A stretch of DNA of 64,000 nt, taken from Rhea pennata (lineage: Eukaryota > Chordata > Aves > Rheiformes > Rheidae). The stretch lies in the NCBI RefSeq assembly GCF_028389875.1, contig NC_084665.1, positions 17,764,001-17,828,000 on the forward strand, read 5' to 3'. The notes beneath the pieces are model-generated. The model was not told where the DNA came from and made no database searches. It saw only the letters and a program-made list of their open reading frames with translations. How positions within the stretch are numbered: position 1 is the stretch's first letter; the number at the start of each line of letters is the position of its first letter. The position numbers and the translations under genes are program-made. Below, one piece after another: positions 26,801 to 38,500 of this stretch.

Positions 26801-28324
26801 GTATTTCATTTACAGCATTATAGCACCTGGAATCAGATTAAGAATAAGCCCTAACATTCAACAGTACCATTCTACATGGTAACTACTAGACTTGCCATGG
26901 AATAGCAAGAAGCTAAGCAAACAGGTCTTTCAGCACAATGCAGCTCTTACTGATACCTGCTGAGCTCCCCACTATACATCTCAGATGTCTATACCCAGAG
27001 GCTGTCAAACACATCAGATATTACATGCATTTCTGATAAGCAGCCTGTTATCATTTAGGTTAATGTTCAAGCACTCAGGTTCAGGATTTGTTTGCTGGTT
27101 TGGGGTTTTTTACAGTATTGTTTTTCAAGTCAGAGCCGTCTCCTTGAGGAGCAGGATGGGAAAGGAGAAATCACTAGTAAAATCATTCAAGTCAGTAGAA
27201 GAAATATCTTATACAGAAAAGAGTATCCTTGAGTTCAGAAGGGGATCTTTACATGTAGTTTGTGTCAAAGAGACTGTACCGTACACAGATACACATCCTT
27301 ACCATGAAAAATAGCAATGTTACAACATAGGTTAAAGCGATCCAGTATATTAAATGCAAGAATTAAGAAAGTTATTTGAAAGTTGGAACTGCATTAAGTG
27401 TAAGGGAAAGTCACAACTGAAAGTCAAGTTAGTGTTCAAGACTGCTTTCAGATTGAGAAGCACATCCTATCTCAGTGCCTCTATTCAATTTTCTCACAAG
27501 AATTTAGACGTTTTTCTTACAGTAAAGCAAAGTTCTTGTTTTCTCCTTTTTTAATGGAACAGTAGATATTGACAGTGAACAAATGAGAAAGCTTAGGTAT
27601 TTGAGAGTACGGAACAGGAAAGTCAGTCAAATACAATTTGAGTAGAATGTATCTCAAAGTGAACAGAGTCTGTAAGAATTTCTGGCATCAATGAGTTCAA
27701 CAAAGTACTGAGAAAATTAGAATATAACTGAATTAAAGGTAAGCCTATATCATCTTAGTTTGACCTAGTTTTTCCTGACAAGATTCCTAATTCCTCTTCC
27801 AACATTCTGCGACTACGCTGCCTTGTGAATCACAACTGTACTGTTAATGGGCCTTACTGCCAAGGAATCCCTGCCTCATTTTGTTGCAGCAGGTAAAAGT
27901 GTTAGTTGAAGGCAGCAGAGGAAGAGGGAAAAGGATTACCTCCTGGGTCTGTCAAGGCTGTGCAAGGGAACACAGCGAACAAATGCCCCAAACTAGCTGA
28001 GATCTGAGCCAGTGCTACAGTTGCCATACAGACTTGGGTCTAGTCATGTAAATACAGTGCATCTTTAAGCTAATATACTCGACATATGATGTAAGTTTGC
28101 ATCCAAACTGGCAAAATCCACATGGTATTGTGCACATCATGTTAGCTGATACCCAAGCTAGTAAGCTATTTGGTATCTCTGCAATTTATTCAATTTCACA
28201 GTATGATCGTAGTCATAGCTATGCTAAAAAAGCAGTGAAGACAGAACATGCCTAGAAATTTGGGCACATAAAAATATAGAGAACACCAGTTTAAGTCATT
28301 AGGAAGGATCAGCCCTTTCAATCC

Positions 28325-28357
<33 letters not shown>

Positions 28358-30113
28358 CATTTTGTTGAAGAATAGCCAATGGCAGTAGAATACATTTATT
28401 CCTTATGTATCGGCCAGTCTGCATGGATACATTTGTGGGTTTTTTCATTAAACGGCAAAACAGTCAATAGAAATTTTGAAGTAGGAGCACTACAGCAGCA
28501 AAGGCTATAATCTCAATTCTTGCAGGCAAGACAGTATCAGTCATCTTAGTCCTTGTTAATAACTTCCGTTGGCTTCTGTGCCCTCCAGTCTGTCCTTTGC
28601 ATTTTACTGCCTCTCTTAGATTGTCCATGTCTGCCTTCTCCAGTTTTCGTCATGTGTCTCACTTAGTTTCTTTCATGTTGTTCCTGTTGACAGAGCAATG
28701 ACTCTGTGTGTGACTCACCATGCATGTGGGGGCAGAGGTAAAGGGAAGAGAAAAAGAGAGTCTCCATGACCCCCAGCCTGGTACCTCACACCACAGCTAT
28801 CACAGGCTCCTTGAGGAAAACGCTCCTTCCATTATGGGACAGAGCAACATGCTCACTGCAGGCACAAGTTCCAGAATTTTAATTGCCATGTTAATAAATC
28901 TCTACTGAATACACACAGAATACCTATTCAGAAGCTTATGAGCAAGCCAGGTACAGCTGCATGATTACTCCAAGAACAGTCCCGAGACAGAATACCCTAA
29001 CAATATATCCTTCCTAGCCATCAGGGAGCCCCATGCCAATTCCAAATCCCATAGGTGACACAGTTCACTTTTTTCTTTTTTCTTTTTTTTTTTTAACAGA
29101 ATATTAGCATGGACAGAAAATATTTTATTTTCTTCATCCTCAAATAAATGAGGGAAAATAAAGGGGAAAAGGGATTTTCAAAGGGAAAATAAAAGTTTCA
29201 GCAAAAAGATCTCTTAAGACAGAAACCTAAAATTTCAGGTTGAATGCCACAGCCTGATAAAATTATAAATAAGTGCAAGCAGGGTCTGTTACAATAACAT
29301 TAACCAACTTTATAAAGGATGTGTCACAGCTAGCTCCAGCCCAGTCAGCACTAAATAAAAACATAGGATGGCAAAAAACTCTTTGGAATTTGTCAGAAGT
29401 GGCATTTCTAAATACCTACAGTTGCAAATGAAGTGTTAAGTCATCTGATTTCAACACAAAACTGTTTCATATTTGGAAAAAAAAATCTTAAGAACATCAG
29501 TCATCTTCATCTCCCCATCAACTTCCAGCTTGTTACACTTTCTTCACTCCCCCCCTCTCCCCCCCGCAAGTCTCACCTTGCCATGGCTTCTCTCCACCTT
29601 TCGGAAACATTTGTTCAAGGAAAGGTTGTGTCGGACTGAGTTCTTCCACCCTGTAGGTGCTGTGGCAAAGTATGGGAAGCGCTCCAGAATCCAGCTGTAG
29701 ATTTCTTTGACTGGCAAGCTCTTATTTGGAGAATGTTCAATAGCCATGTAAATGAGAAGGCTAAAAGAGTAAGGGGGTTTGGAAGTGGCTGATTTTTTTT
29801 CTGGATTCTGGTAGCAAGAAGGTGAGAAGGATGGCACGCTATCACCCTCAATGTCATATAAAGGGCTAACAATCGGAAGACCCTCACTTCCAAGACTGAA
29901 GTTTGTTAGAAGATTAGTACTTTCATGTAGCCAGTTCAAATTTGTGAGCTCATCGTCTGTGGAATCGCTGTCCACAACAGTGGCCTTCGGCCTACCAGCA
30001 TCAACTGCTTCGGGTAAACTTCCCATTCTGTGAAACTGTCTTAATCCTGCAGCTCTTTCTGCTCCTGGTGTTTCAGCTTTCTTATCTGGAGTCATTCCAG
30101 TGACTGGACCCAT
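8358..30113 (-). CDS. FOXN2: FOXN2 forkhead transcription factor, five coding exons
   Basis: Joined coding parts are 30113-29577, 19271-19147, 13646-13582, 9398-9330 and 8875-8358. They total 1314 nt, or 437 residues plus TAG. All introns have GT/AG ends and the reading frame closes exactly. The protein is a nuclear DNA-binding regulator. Residues 54-64 ([11 protein letters not shown]) are the N-terminal motif shared with FOXN3. The forkhead domain spans about 112-205, starting KPPYSF, with the recognition helix at about 156-170 ([15 protein letters not shown]) and wing residues [11 protein letters not shown] encoded by the next exon. A serine-rich and acidic C-terminal region follows ([23 protein letters not shown]), ending in the conserved [14 protein letters not shown] segment. 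The start ATG has T at -3 and G at +4, so its context is only moderate. FOXN3 is excluded because the N and C termini fit FOXN2. Confidence 0.95.
9330..9398 (-). CDS. FOXN2: FOXN2 coding exon 4
   Basis: 69 nt, acceptor TTTCTTCACAG and donor GTAAGC. It encodes the conserved [15 protein letters not shown] segment shared by FOXN2 and FOXN3 and ends one base into a Cys codon. It is separated from the last exon by a short intron of 454 bp. Confidence 0.93.
13582..13646 (-). CDS. FOXN2: FOXN2 coding exon 3
   Basis: 65 nt, acceptor TTTCTTTCCAG and donor GTAAAC. The first T completes a split Ser codon (AG|T) from exon 2. The exon then encodes [21 protein letters not shown], and its last G starts a Glu codon. 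[10 protein letters not shown] matches PHYLSSVIKQ of human FOXN2 as I recall it. Confidence 0.9.
15805..15941 (-). mobile_element. CR1 LINE 3' fragment, old
   Basis: ATCACAGAATCACAAAATGG, then GAAGGGGCCTCTGGAGA, CCAACCCCCC and TTTGAGTATCTCC in order are hallmarks of the 3' end of CR1 read in reverse. Many substitutions indicate an old copy. It sits in a FOXN2 intron in the same orientation as the gene. Confidence 0.85.
17100..17230 (+). mobile_element. CR1 LINE 3' fragment, old
   Basis: GAACAAGCTGCCCCATGTTGG is followed by AGATGACCTCTAGGGACCCC and TTCCATCTATGTTAATCTGT. This is a degenerate CR1 3' end with the usual order of segments. It is short and has no coding capacity. Confidence 0.65.
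18187..18208 (-). other. FOXN2: candidate 22-nt cryptic or poison micro-exon in FOXN2
   Basis: TACTTAG precedes 18208 and GTATTT follows 18187, so a 22-nt segment is bounded by acceptor and donor signals. Including it between coding exons 2 and 3 adds a non-multiple of three and brings an immediate in-frame TAG at the start of the next exon. It may be chance, since the pyrimidine tract is weak and there is no transcript evidence. Confidence 0.25.
18277..18299. repeat. (AC)n microsatellite
   Basis: About 11 AC units followed by AG units, in a FOXN2 intron. Confidence 0.9.
18729..18768. repeat. (TG)n/(TA)n tract
   Basis: A short TG run passes into alternating TA, a potential cruciform or Z-DNA-prone stretch in a FOXN2 intron. 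Confidence 0.85.
19147..19271 (-). CDS. FOXN2: FOXN2 coding exon 2, forkhead wing and linker
   Basis: 125 nt, acceptor TTCTTGTAG and donor GTATGT. It starts [14 protein letters not shown], completing the forkhead wing, and ends in a proline-rich linker ([10 protein letters not shown]) in phase 2. The F-x-TPP segment resembles the FOXN3 linker more than the human FOXN2 canonical form as I remember it. Confidence 0.93.
22413..23240 (-). promoter_or_regulatory. intronic GC-rich island, candidate alternative promoter
   Basis: The sequence from about 22640 to 23240 is clearly richer in GC and CpG than the rest of the intron and supports overlapping open frames on both strands, the longest 196 codons on the minus strand. 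These look like composition effects and have no recognised domain. A strong donor-like AG|GTGAGTGTG on the FOXN2 strand lies near 22420. An alternative first exon entering the 19-kb exon is possible but would skip the first half of the forkhead. A decayed mobile element is the other option. Confidence 0.3.
23784..23828. repeat. (AAAT)n-like repeat
   Basis: A-rich run with repeated AAAT and AAAAT units in the FOXN2 intron. Confidence 0.85.
24445..24507. repeat. 19-bp tandem repeat, three copies
   Basis: The segment ACTTCTCCAAAG recurs at 24451, 24470 and 24489, so the unit is 19 bp with a few differences in the spacer (AGT, GGT). Confidence 0.85.
28326..28356. repeat. (AC)n microsatellite
   Basis: About 15 uninterrupted AC units in the FOXN2 intron, likely polymorphic. 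Confidence 0.95.
29549..29565 (-). promoter_or_regulatory. FOXN2: G-rich intronic element next to FOXN2 5' splice site
   Basis: On the FOXN2 strand the sequence is GGGGGGGAGAGGGGGGG, beginning 11 nt inside the intron. It satisfies the four-GGG-tract pattern for a G-quadruplex, with loops of 1, 3 and 1 nt. G-runs next to donors are known targets of hnRNP H/F and can change splice choice; activity here is inferred. Confidence 0.5.
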
Positions 30114-30127
30114 TTAGTTTTGTTGGT
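29577..30127 (-). CDS. FOXN2: FOXN2 exon with start codon and first half of forkhead domain
   Basis: The acceptor TTTATTGCAG precedes 30127, and the first 14 nt (30127-30114) are 5' UTR. Coding begins at 30113 and runs 179 codons to SHGK at 29577, followed by donor GTGAGA in phase 0. It encodes the N-terminal acidic region and the forkhead through the recognition helix. Reading through the donor would add ten residues and then a stop. A possible G-quadruplex lies just inside the intron. Confidence 0.95.
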
Positions 30128-30856
30128 CTGCAATAAAGAAAACAATTAGAAATCAATGTAAATTTTAAAAATTTTCTGTTGCAATCCACCAAACCATCAA
30201 AACCCAACTGGAAGGCAATGCTGTACCATCCCCATGCTGTACAAGAATAATAGTATAACTGATTTATATCCAGCATCCAAGAGAACCCTTGTAATAACCT
30301 TATGAGCACTTGCTAACTCTCCCCAGTTTATAACCAAAATTTACGTTAAGCACTTGGAAATTGCTATACCTGTCTTTAAATTCCAATTTGGATACAAGAA
30401 TAGCTATTTTGATGTCACCATCTAAAAAAACTTGAGAAGGAGCTTAACAGGCAGGCTCTAATCCAGTCAGTTCTCACATCAGTTGTTTAATTGTACTGAT
30501 GATACTGTAAATTAACTCTATCTACAAGAGTTTGACTTAGGTCCCTAAAGAAGAAAAAATAATTTTCAGAACTTAAATCACTGTATAAGTGAGTTTATGG
30601 TCTCAGATCAAATTAAGTCATTACAACTCCCTCCCTCCATATACAGGTCACAGTCATTCCTGAATACTCCCTCTCTTTTCTGCCAGGGGAAGACTTGGCC
30701 AGCTGATCAATTCAGCTAGTTCCTGTACAACTTTCCACTTCCTTTCCCTCCCCTAAGGCATTGTTGCTTTAACCCAAATTCTTTTGCAGAACTGGTTAGC
30801 ATCACTCAGAGGAACACTTAAACCAGCAGAACTGACTGTGCTATATTCAGCTCTTT

Positions 30857-32085
30857 CAGCTCATTCTGGATGTCATCTCCAGGCATATGGAGGAAAAGAA
30901 GGTGATCAGGAGTAGTCAGCATGGATTCATCAGGGGGAAATCATGCTTAACCAATCTGATCGCCTTCTATGACGGAATGACTGGCTGGGTACATGAGGGG
31001 AGAGCAGTGGACGTTGTGTACCTTGACTTCAGCAAGGCTTTTGACACCGTCTCCCATAACATCCTCCTAGAGAAACTCAGGAAGCGGGGGTTAGACGAGT
31101 GGACAGTGAGGTGGATTGAGAACTGGCTGAATGGCTGAGCTCAGAGAGTTGTCTTCAGTGGCGTGGAATCTAGTTGGAGGCCTGTGGCTAGTGGCATCCC
31201 CCAGGGCTTACTACTGGGTCACATCCTGTTCAACTTTTTCATCAATGACCTGGGTGAGAGGACAGAGTGCCTCCTCAGCAAGTTTGCTGATGATCTCAAG
31301 CTGGGTGGAGTGGCTGACAGAGCTGAGGGCTGTGCTGCCATTCAGAGAGACCTGGACAGGCTGGAGAGTTGGGTGGAGAGGAACCTCATGATGTTCAACA
31401 AGGGCAAGTGCAGGGTCCTGCACCTAGGGAAAAACAACCCTAGGCAGCAGTCCAAGCTGGGGGCGGACCTTCTGGAGAGCAGCTCTGCAGAGAAGGACCT
31501 GGGAGTGCTGGTGGATGACAAGTTGACCATGAGCCAGCAATGTATCCTTGTGGCCAAGAAAGCCAACAGTCTCCTGGGGTGCATTAGGAAGAGTGTTGCC
31601 AGCAGGTCAAGGGAGGTGATCCTGCCCCTCTCCTCAGCCCTGCTGAGGCCGCATCTTGAGTAATGTGTCCAGTTCTGGGCTCCCCAGTACAAGAGAGACA
31701 TGGAGGTACTGGAGAGAGTCCAGCGCAGGGCTACGAAGATGATCAGAGGGCTGGAGCACCTGCCCTATGAGGAACGGCTGCGAGAGCTGGGCCTGTTTAG
31801 CCCGGGGAAGAGAAGCCTGAGGGGGGATCTTATCAATGTGCACAAGTACCTGAAGGGAGAGTGTCAGGGGGACAGAGACAAACTCTTTTCAGTTGTCCCA
31901 TGTGACAGGACAAGAGGCAATGGGCGGAAATTGAAGCACAGGAAGTTCCGTCTGACCGTGAGGGGAAATTCTTCCCTGTGAGAGTGACGGAGCACTGGCA
32001 CAGGTTGCCCAGAGAGGCTGTGGAGTCTCCTTCTCTGGAGCTCTTCAAGGCCCGCCTGGATGCAACCCTGTCTCACATGCTCTAG
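30857..32085 (+). pseudogene. CR1 ORF2 remnant, reverse transcriptase C-terminal part
   Basis: The encoded polypeptide fragments contain reverse-transcriptase motifs in order: [25 protein letters not shown] (motif A), SGIPQG (motif B) and [11 protein letters not shown] (motif C with the catalytic Asp pair). The frame is broken by TGA at 31136-31138 after the residues ENWLNG, by TAA at 31661-31663 and by a frameshift just before 31975, after which the family's usual RVTEHW end is read in another frame to TAG at 32083-32085. It is non-functional. All three breaks are also in copy 2. Confidence 0.93.
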
Positions 32086-32157
32086 GTGAGAGCAGGGGGG
32101 GTTGGATTGGATGATGATCTCCAGAGGTCCCTTCCAACCTTACTGATTCTATGATTT
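30857..32157 (+). mobile_element. CR1 LINE copy 1, 5'-truncated, young
   Basis: About 1.3 kb colinear with CR1 copy 2 (offset 27882) with no insertion or deletion up to the ORF2 stop at 32085. I counted about 21 differences over roughly 1.23 kb by eye. It begins inside the reverse transcriptase and ends in the CR1 tail ACTGATTCTATGATT. It lies in the FOXN2 5' intron, antisense to the gene. The 3' tail after the ORF2 stop differs from copy 2. Confidence 0.95.
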
Positions 32158-32278
32158 TTGTATAATTTTGTAACACAAAAGCATGATCAGCTGAGACAGC
32201 AGCTCAGATCTGTCACAGACATTACGTCTGACCACATGCTTTACATTTTTGCCTAGATTTAAAACATTTTAATATTTT

Positions 32279-32322
32279 ATACATACATACACACAGACAT
32301 ATATGTATGTATGTACGTATGT
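32279..32322. repeat. inverted ACATACATAC/GTATGTATGT repeat
   Basis: Arms at 32281-32290 and 32305-32314 with a 14-nt loop, plus flanking related units. It could form a cruciform or hairpin. It lies just past CR1 copy 1. Confidence 0.8.
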
Positions 32323-35300
32323 AACCTAGAAGGCACAGTCTGGCAATCCATCCTACAGAAGAATTATACAAACAAATTTTTTTTCTTGCTTGTATAGTTT
32401 TAAAATGGGTCATCTAGCAAACTCTACTATATTGACAGTTGTTTTTCTGCTGATGTAACCACATTTAAGCTTCTCTGTACCTACAGCTATGTTTGCTAAA
32501 GCTTTATCAGAAGCACAGACTAACAAAACTGCTTTACAAATATGGCTACATCAGCATGCTATAAATGCAAGACACTCCTACTGTGGATGCAATTTAATGG
32601 CAAAGCTGAGGAAAAAAACAAAATGAAAAACAAAAAACATCTCCTTGTCCCAGTGTTTGTGACGTTATTCTAGTAGGATGCTCCAAATCCTACTCCAACA
32701 GCTCAACTACAGAAGAGAGAATGGGGTAAGGTACTTTTCATATCACATCTTACCATACAATTCTGTGCAACTTATTGCATGTTTCTTGTAACAGCTTTTG
32801 TAAGACTTTTTGTAAACACATGGTTTAGTGCACTTGTATCTTTTCCGACAAAGGAAGTAGGAGGCAGCAACTGGCCAGCTTTGCTGCAAAGGTCTTGCTC
32901 TCCCCCCTGCAAAATCATGCTGACATCTGGTTCAAATCTACAATCCCATCATACACACAATCAATAGTCCTTGCGGCAATCGTTCCATCAATCTGGTTGA
33001 AAGTCTAGTGAAGTTTGCTAGTACACTCCTTTATCTAACTCCTGATTAGCAAGGGTATCTAACTCTGGGCAATCACAGAAAGAAATACCTCTCACACCCA
33101 AAGATGCACGAGAATCTCTAGGCACTGAAAGACTTAATGGTGCCCTTCTCCCTTTAGCTTTACCATTTCTGACAGTTTGTTGCTTGTCATTTCTAGTGGT
33201 TTGAGCAGTAAGACAGACATAACAAGGTTCACGCTGCCTGAACAGCTGCTGGTGTAGGAAAATACCATCACACAATTACACATGGTACTGCATAGATCCC
33301 ACTAAAAAAAAAAAGATGTTTGTACCTATCACTGCTGCACAAGCAGACTCAGATGAAAATTTAGATTCATATGCATACATACATGAAAATGAAAAACAAA
33401 TAATCCTGGGAAACAAATAACAAAAATGTCAGATAAAGACTACTGCTGTCAGGATTTTATACATATATATAAATAATCAGATAACCAAAAACTGTCCCAA
33501 ATATTTTTACTGGGGTATGCCAGTCTATGGAATATATTTATTCATGCAGAATCTGGGCTTTCTATTTCAAAGACAAATTAGGAGATCTATTAGCCACTTA
33601 TTTTCCTTATTTTAGGGAAGTAGAGTTCCATGAGAGATGAAGGACTGATATGGCGACATAAAAATGCGGAACAGCTCCAACTGAGGAATACATCCACTTT
33701 ATTCTCTCTAACAGAAGCGAGAAGTCAGAGCACAGCCAGCACAATTCCAGTCGCTGTTGGACACCCAGGCCCACCACCTCTACCTTCCAGGGCGCATGCA
33801 AGTCACCCTGAGACACAGCTCTTCCTCCTCCAGAAAACAGATGGTGTTTCCCATCAGCAAGTTCTTCTCCTCTCTTCATCAGTTCTTCTTCTTCCTCACC
33901 AGCTATTTTAAAGAATTCCTTGTCATTTCCAATCCCTTTTGTCAGAGGGTTATACAATCTGGAGCAGCAAAAGATCAATATCCTACAGCAGGTGATGTAT
34001 TACCTGCTTTTGCTGAGCAAATTGTGGAGCACTTTCTACATGTTTTTCAGAATACAAAACCCTCCTGAGAAAACCCATTGCTCCTGCCCTACAAGAGGGA
34101 TTGCCACAGCAGAGTACAACTAGGAAGGGAAACTTGCCCTCTTCGAACCAACCCACAAGTGACCCTGCCACGGCCTGTGCTGCAGCAGCTGGCAGAAACT
34201 CTTCCCAAGAGCAAAACCGATCATTTCCCCGCAGCCCTCATCCTAAGGTAATTTAGGTAATCTGATCTCTGATTTAATAACATCTGTACCTACGCTTACA
34301 AGTACTAGTGCTGGAAACCAGCCCCAAATTTGCTATTTATGTGCAGGGACTGGCATGATTTAACTACTAGCTCAGTCACTAAAAAATTTAAAGCAAACTG
34401 AACTGCTCAAATAGCTTGTCAAAAATAACTTTGGTCTCCCTACAGTTTACTTCTCCCTCAAGCCATCAGAACAGATTTATACTGGCAGTCAGTGAATGCT
34501 GGCTTTCAACAGACTAATTTATACACATCTAAACTATTTACTTTTTGAACCCTTCATTAAATTAAAAAACAAACAAACACACACGAAAAGGACTAATAAT
34601 ATAATTCATAAATTGAGACAAATCCTGCTGCAATATGGGTTTGCCATTTTCTTTATAATGAGTAACTTTACTTCCTTGTTCTTCTCCTCTTTAGCCAGCT
34701 AGGTACTAGTTTGCACTGCTCAGCTGCATAGTAGTAATTTTAGCATTCAGTTCACATTACGGGGAAGATCTCTTTGCAAATCTTCAGCCAGCACAGCCGG
34801 TGAAAAGCATGCATGTGCACACATACAAACACATTTTAGGTCGCTACATTCTCTTCGTGAACATGGGGCAATAAAGTCTACTTTATAACACAAATAAGAG
34901 CTTGACACTCTTAAAGTCTTTTCAAAGATAAAGAGAGAAGAAAAGCATTAACTTAATTAAACTGTTGTTTAAAATCAGATGGACACTGTGGTGTCAAGAT
35001 GTTATTTGCTTGTATGCCATTATGTGTTAGTAGAGAGTCATTAGAATAATTAATTCTCTCCTTTTAAAGAAAATCATTTGCAAACAATATAATTACAGTG
35101 TAAAAAGTATGTAAATGTATTCCGCTTAATATGCGTATTACGAAAGGCTACATATATGTTTCGTATCATCTTCCTAGTGCTCAGTTTGCCACCTTACACA
35201 TCCTCCCTATGGACGCATCAGAATTTAAAATATTTTCTAAAGTGTTACAAAGGCTATTAGGATATCACGGTCTAATAAATAGCAGAAACAAGATTACAGT

Positions 35301-35431
35301 TCCATAACTACTGCAGTTTTAAAAGGGTGTTCTTCAGTGGTCTAAACCGAATTCTGCATCTAGGATCATTTAAACAGAGAAACAGGAAAACATGTAAAAC
35401 GAAAAGTTACTTTTAATGAAATCATACTTAC

Positions 35432-35513
35432 CTCTGGAAAGACAGTATCAAAATTCTCAGCTGAATCACTAGTTTGTGATGGTCCTTAATGTTTTCACAC
35501 CTCATTAGTGTTA
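35432..35513 (-). other. FOXN2: candidate FOXN2 5' UTR exon or recursive splice site
   Basis: CTGTCTTTCCAGAG followed by GTAAGTAT at 35431 is a near-perfect donor directly after a pyrimidine-rich AG. It could end an 82-nt exon that starts after ATTGCAG at 35514, although the upstream pyrimidine tract is weak. It could instead be a zero-length recursive splice point in the long intron. No coding sequence is involved. Confidence 0.3.
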
Positions 35514-38500
35514 CTGCAATGGAGTTAACCGGTATTCTCTCAAATGCACAGTCTTCAGCCCCAATTCAGTAATGTACTTTATAACACAGTATTCTGCACT
35601 TTATCTCAGAGCAGAATGTTTTAAGTGTTAATTCTGTCCATTTTACTACGGTCTGCTACTCTATCAGCCCTAAGAAATAAGAAATGTTGGCAGCCATCCC
35701 ACTGCAAAGAATTGCAAAGCCATAAAAAGCTCACCCTTTCTCTAGGCAAAAATAATTTACCACAGCTTCAAGGGGTACTCCACAGATGAGCGTGAGCTCA
35801 CTAAAAGACATTGTCATTAAAAGACAAACTTCTTTGCACCTCCTCAGCTCTCAAGCAACTAAGGACCATGACTATAGGAATTATTTAAATTATTCAGCTG
35901 GCAGAGCACTGCTTTCTTCTCAATAGCACTGTCACTCGAGTGCATTTGAAGGGACACAAGTGGTCAACTTAATTCACATGTGCTTCCTAGAGCCCTCCTC
36001 ATTCACAGTCACTTAATGACATGTGAAATTCACTCCGTATTTTTCTACATATGTACTCTGCTAGTTCATAAGCATATGAAACTATAAAAATATAGCTTAT
36101 AAGTTGTCATTTGCAAGATTATCACTTGCAGTATTTTTGTTTCAATATTTTACATAAGGGTTCTATGACTGACCAAAGTGATCTATGCTATGAGCTAACA
36201 AGGTCTTGTAGACAGGGATGATCAGGGAAGGCAGACCACAGTATGAGCAACGAGAGCACAGTGTGAGAGAAGGAAAAAGAATGGCAGTACTCCACCAGTT
36301 GGGACATTGCGATAAAACTGTAGAGGCTTGGACCTTCCATTTTTTTTCCTAATGTTTCTCACTCTTATCTGTCAGAAAGGTCAGAGGTAGTCAGCAGCTT
36401 GTGCTCTCCACAGTGCTCCCATCCAAGCTGAGCAACACCAATATAAAAGAGTGAGGGGGGGAGAGGGAAACCTAATAGAAAAGCAAGGTTAAGAACACAT
36501 GAGTGTTGCAAGGTGACTCAGTGCAATTTATCTTCTCTGCCTCTTAAGCTACTTCAGTGTCAGAAAGCCTTGTAAAAAAACACCTCTGAATGGCATGCAT
36601 CTGCTGAACTGAAGAGTCACACTCCATTTCCCTGTCCTCCTGCTGTCCCCGAGCCCCATCTTGCCAAAGGAGGATGACAGATGGCAAACATTTAACTGAC
36701 CTCTCTAGCGGGCATTCAGAATGCCCAGAAACTCGCTGCAATTCCCACAGTGACAATCCCAACCCTGAAAACAGTGCCAGAATGCAATCTCTAGCCATCT
36801 ATTTCCAAAAATAAAACAAACAATCTGTTCACTTAAAGCTTTAAGCACAGGTCTAAAAAAATGTGCAAGTTTACACTGACTCTGTCCTATCAGCTTTGCC
36901 CTATCAATAAGTACATAGTAACACAGCCTACTTGTGCTTAATATTAATGTTTGCAACTGAAAGCAGAAGCCTAAGGCATCTAAATCCTATGGAATTCAAG
37001 TATCCGCCTCTTGCAGGCACATTCAGATAAAAGCCAGTCAAAACATCTACTCCTCAAACACGAAGTCCTACAACAGACATAAACATTATTTTGCAATATA
37101 ATTATATACAGAGAACTATGGTAAGGAGATTAAAAGTGAAGTTAACCAAAGTTGCTTGAACAAAAGTTGGGAAGCATCAGAAATAAGGCCTCAATTCTAG
37201 TAAATACAAGTCTAGTATCTAAAACCTTATTAAGTCTTCACTCTGTGGTGTTCTCCAAGCCACTCAAGGCCCAAACAGCGAGGCAGAGTCCAAAGGGCAG
37301 ACTACAGCTGTAGGTGTGCTCCAAGTGCTCACGCTTAGAGAAGCCTTAAGACACCAGACGATGATATTCAGTATCACAAAAAAAAACAGCGCACCGCTGT
37401 TACTTAAGAAACCAATACAGTATTGCCCAGTAATTACTAGTTCTTTAGAAATCAAAGAGTTACTAACTACAGCAAGCTCACATCGCACTCTGCAGACAAA
37501 ATTTCACTCACGAGAGTACAGATCAAATGATCCAACTGTGTTTGAAGCAAAATCAGAGGCTGGGCAACGGCACCTTTAGTCCTCAATTTCTGTACCTCGC
37601 ACACGCATAATGATCAGGGATGCCTGCTTTTTGTCTTGAGCAATGAACTCTTAGGTGAAAATTCTTCAACAATCCAGATACCAAGTTCAAGAAAAATCTG
37701 ACTCCTCCAAAAATAAAGGATATTTCTCTGCGTATCCATTTCCTATGCATGGCCTGCAAAAGGCATGTCATTCTTGACATTCATCCCCCCCTCGTTTTCC
37801 TTCTTCCCCTGCCAAAACACAGGACAAAAACAAAGGAGGCCTTCACCCTTGAAAGTTTCCCCCCACCTAGTTATGGTTTCGTGGATGTACTAATTTTATT
37901 TTAAATGAATGAAGTATTTAACTGTTTTTGAGTTTTACCATATGCTTGCTTGTAATTTAAAAAAACAAAAATATCATAGTGCAAACTGACAATCTTTCTG
38001 AGCACTTGAGCTCTCAAAATTTGTTCCAATGAGCATCAGAAAAGTAGATGGGCAGAGATGTTTAGGGATTGTTGACTTACACACAATCAACTATCAACCT
38101 TCCTGAAAATTATGCCTCATGAACAGGATTTTCACAAGGTGGAATTATATATGCACAGTCTCATGATTTTGTTTCCAGCATTTTAATCCAAAAATAGAAA
38201 TTATATTTCTTCAATATGTTTTGATTTGGATATAAAATGTGTTGTTTTGCTAAAGGCAAGGTGAATAAATTTTCTTCTGATCTAATATTAGCCTATTATC
38301 TCTGTTAAATCTTCCATAGAGGAAATGCACACATCTAGAAATGCAGCACCATCTGGCTAGGAATAGCTTCTGTTCTGAACTAATAGGATATGAATTTCCT
38401 TCTTTCCTGTAAGAAGGAATAAAAAAAGAAAATAAGCAATACAAAAGTAAATGCTTATAGAAGATGATAGTTTTTTGCCATCTTCTTTCAAACTTCATAA

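Larger units (their letters stand above)
19272..29576 (-). other. FOXN2: FOXN2 intron after the start-codon exon
   Basis: This 10.3-kb intron contains a GC-rich island at about 22.4-23.2 kb, an AAAT repeat, a 19-bp tandem repeat and an AC microsatellite. No other exon of FOXN2 is needed, because the flanking exons join in frame. Confidence 0.8.
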
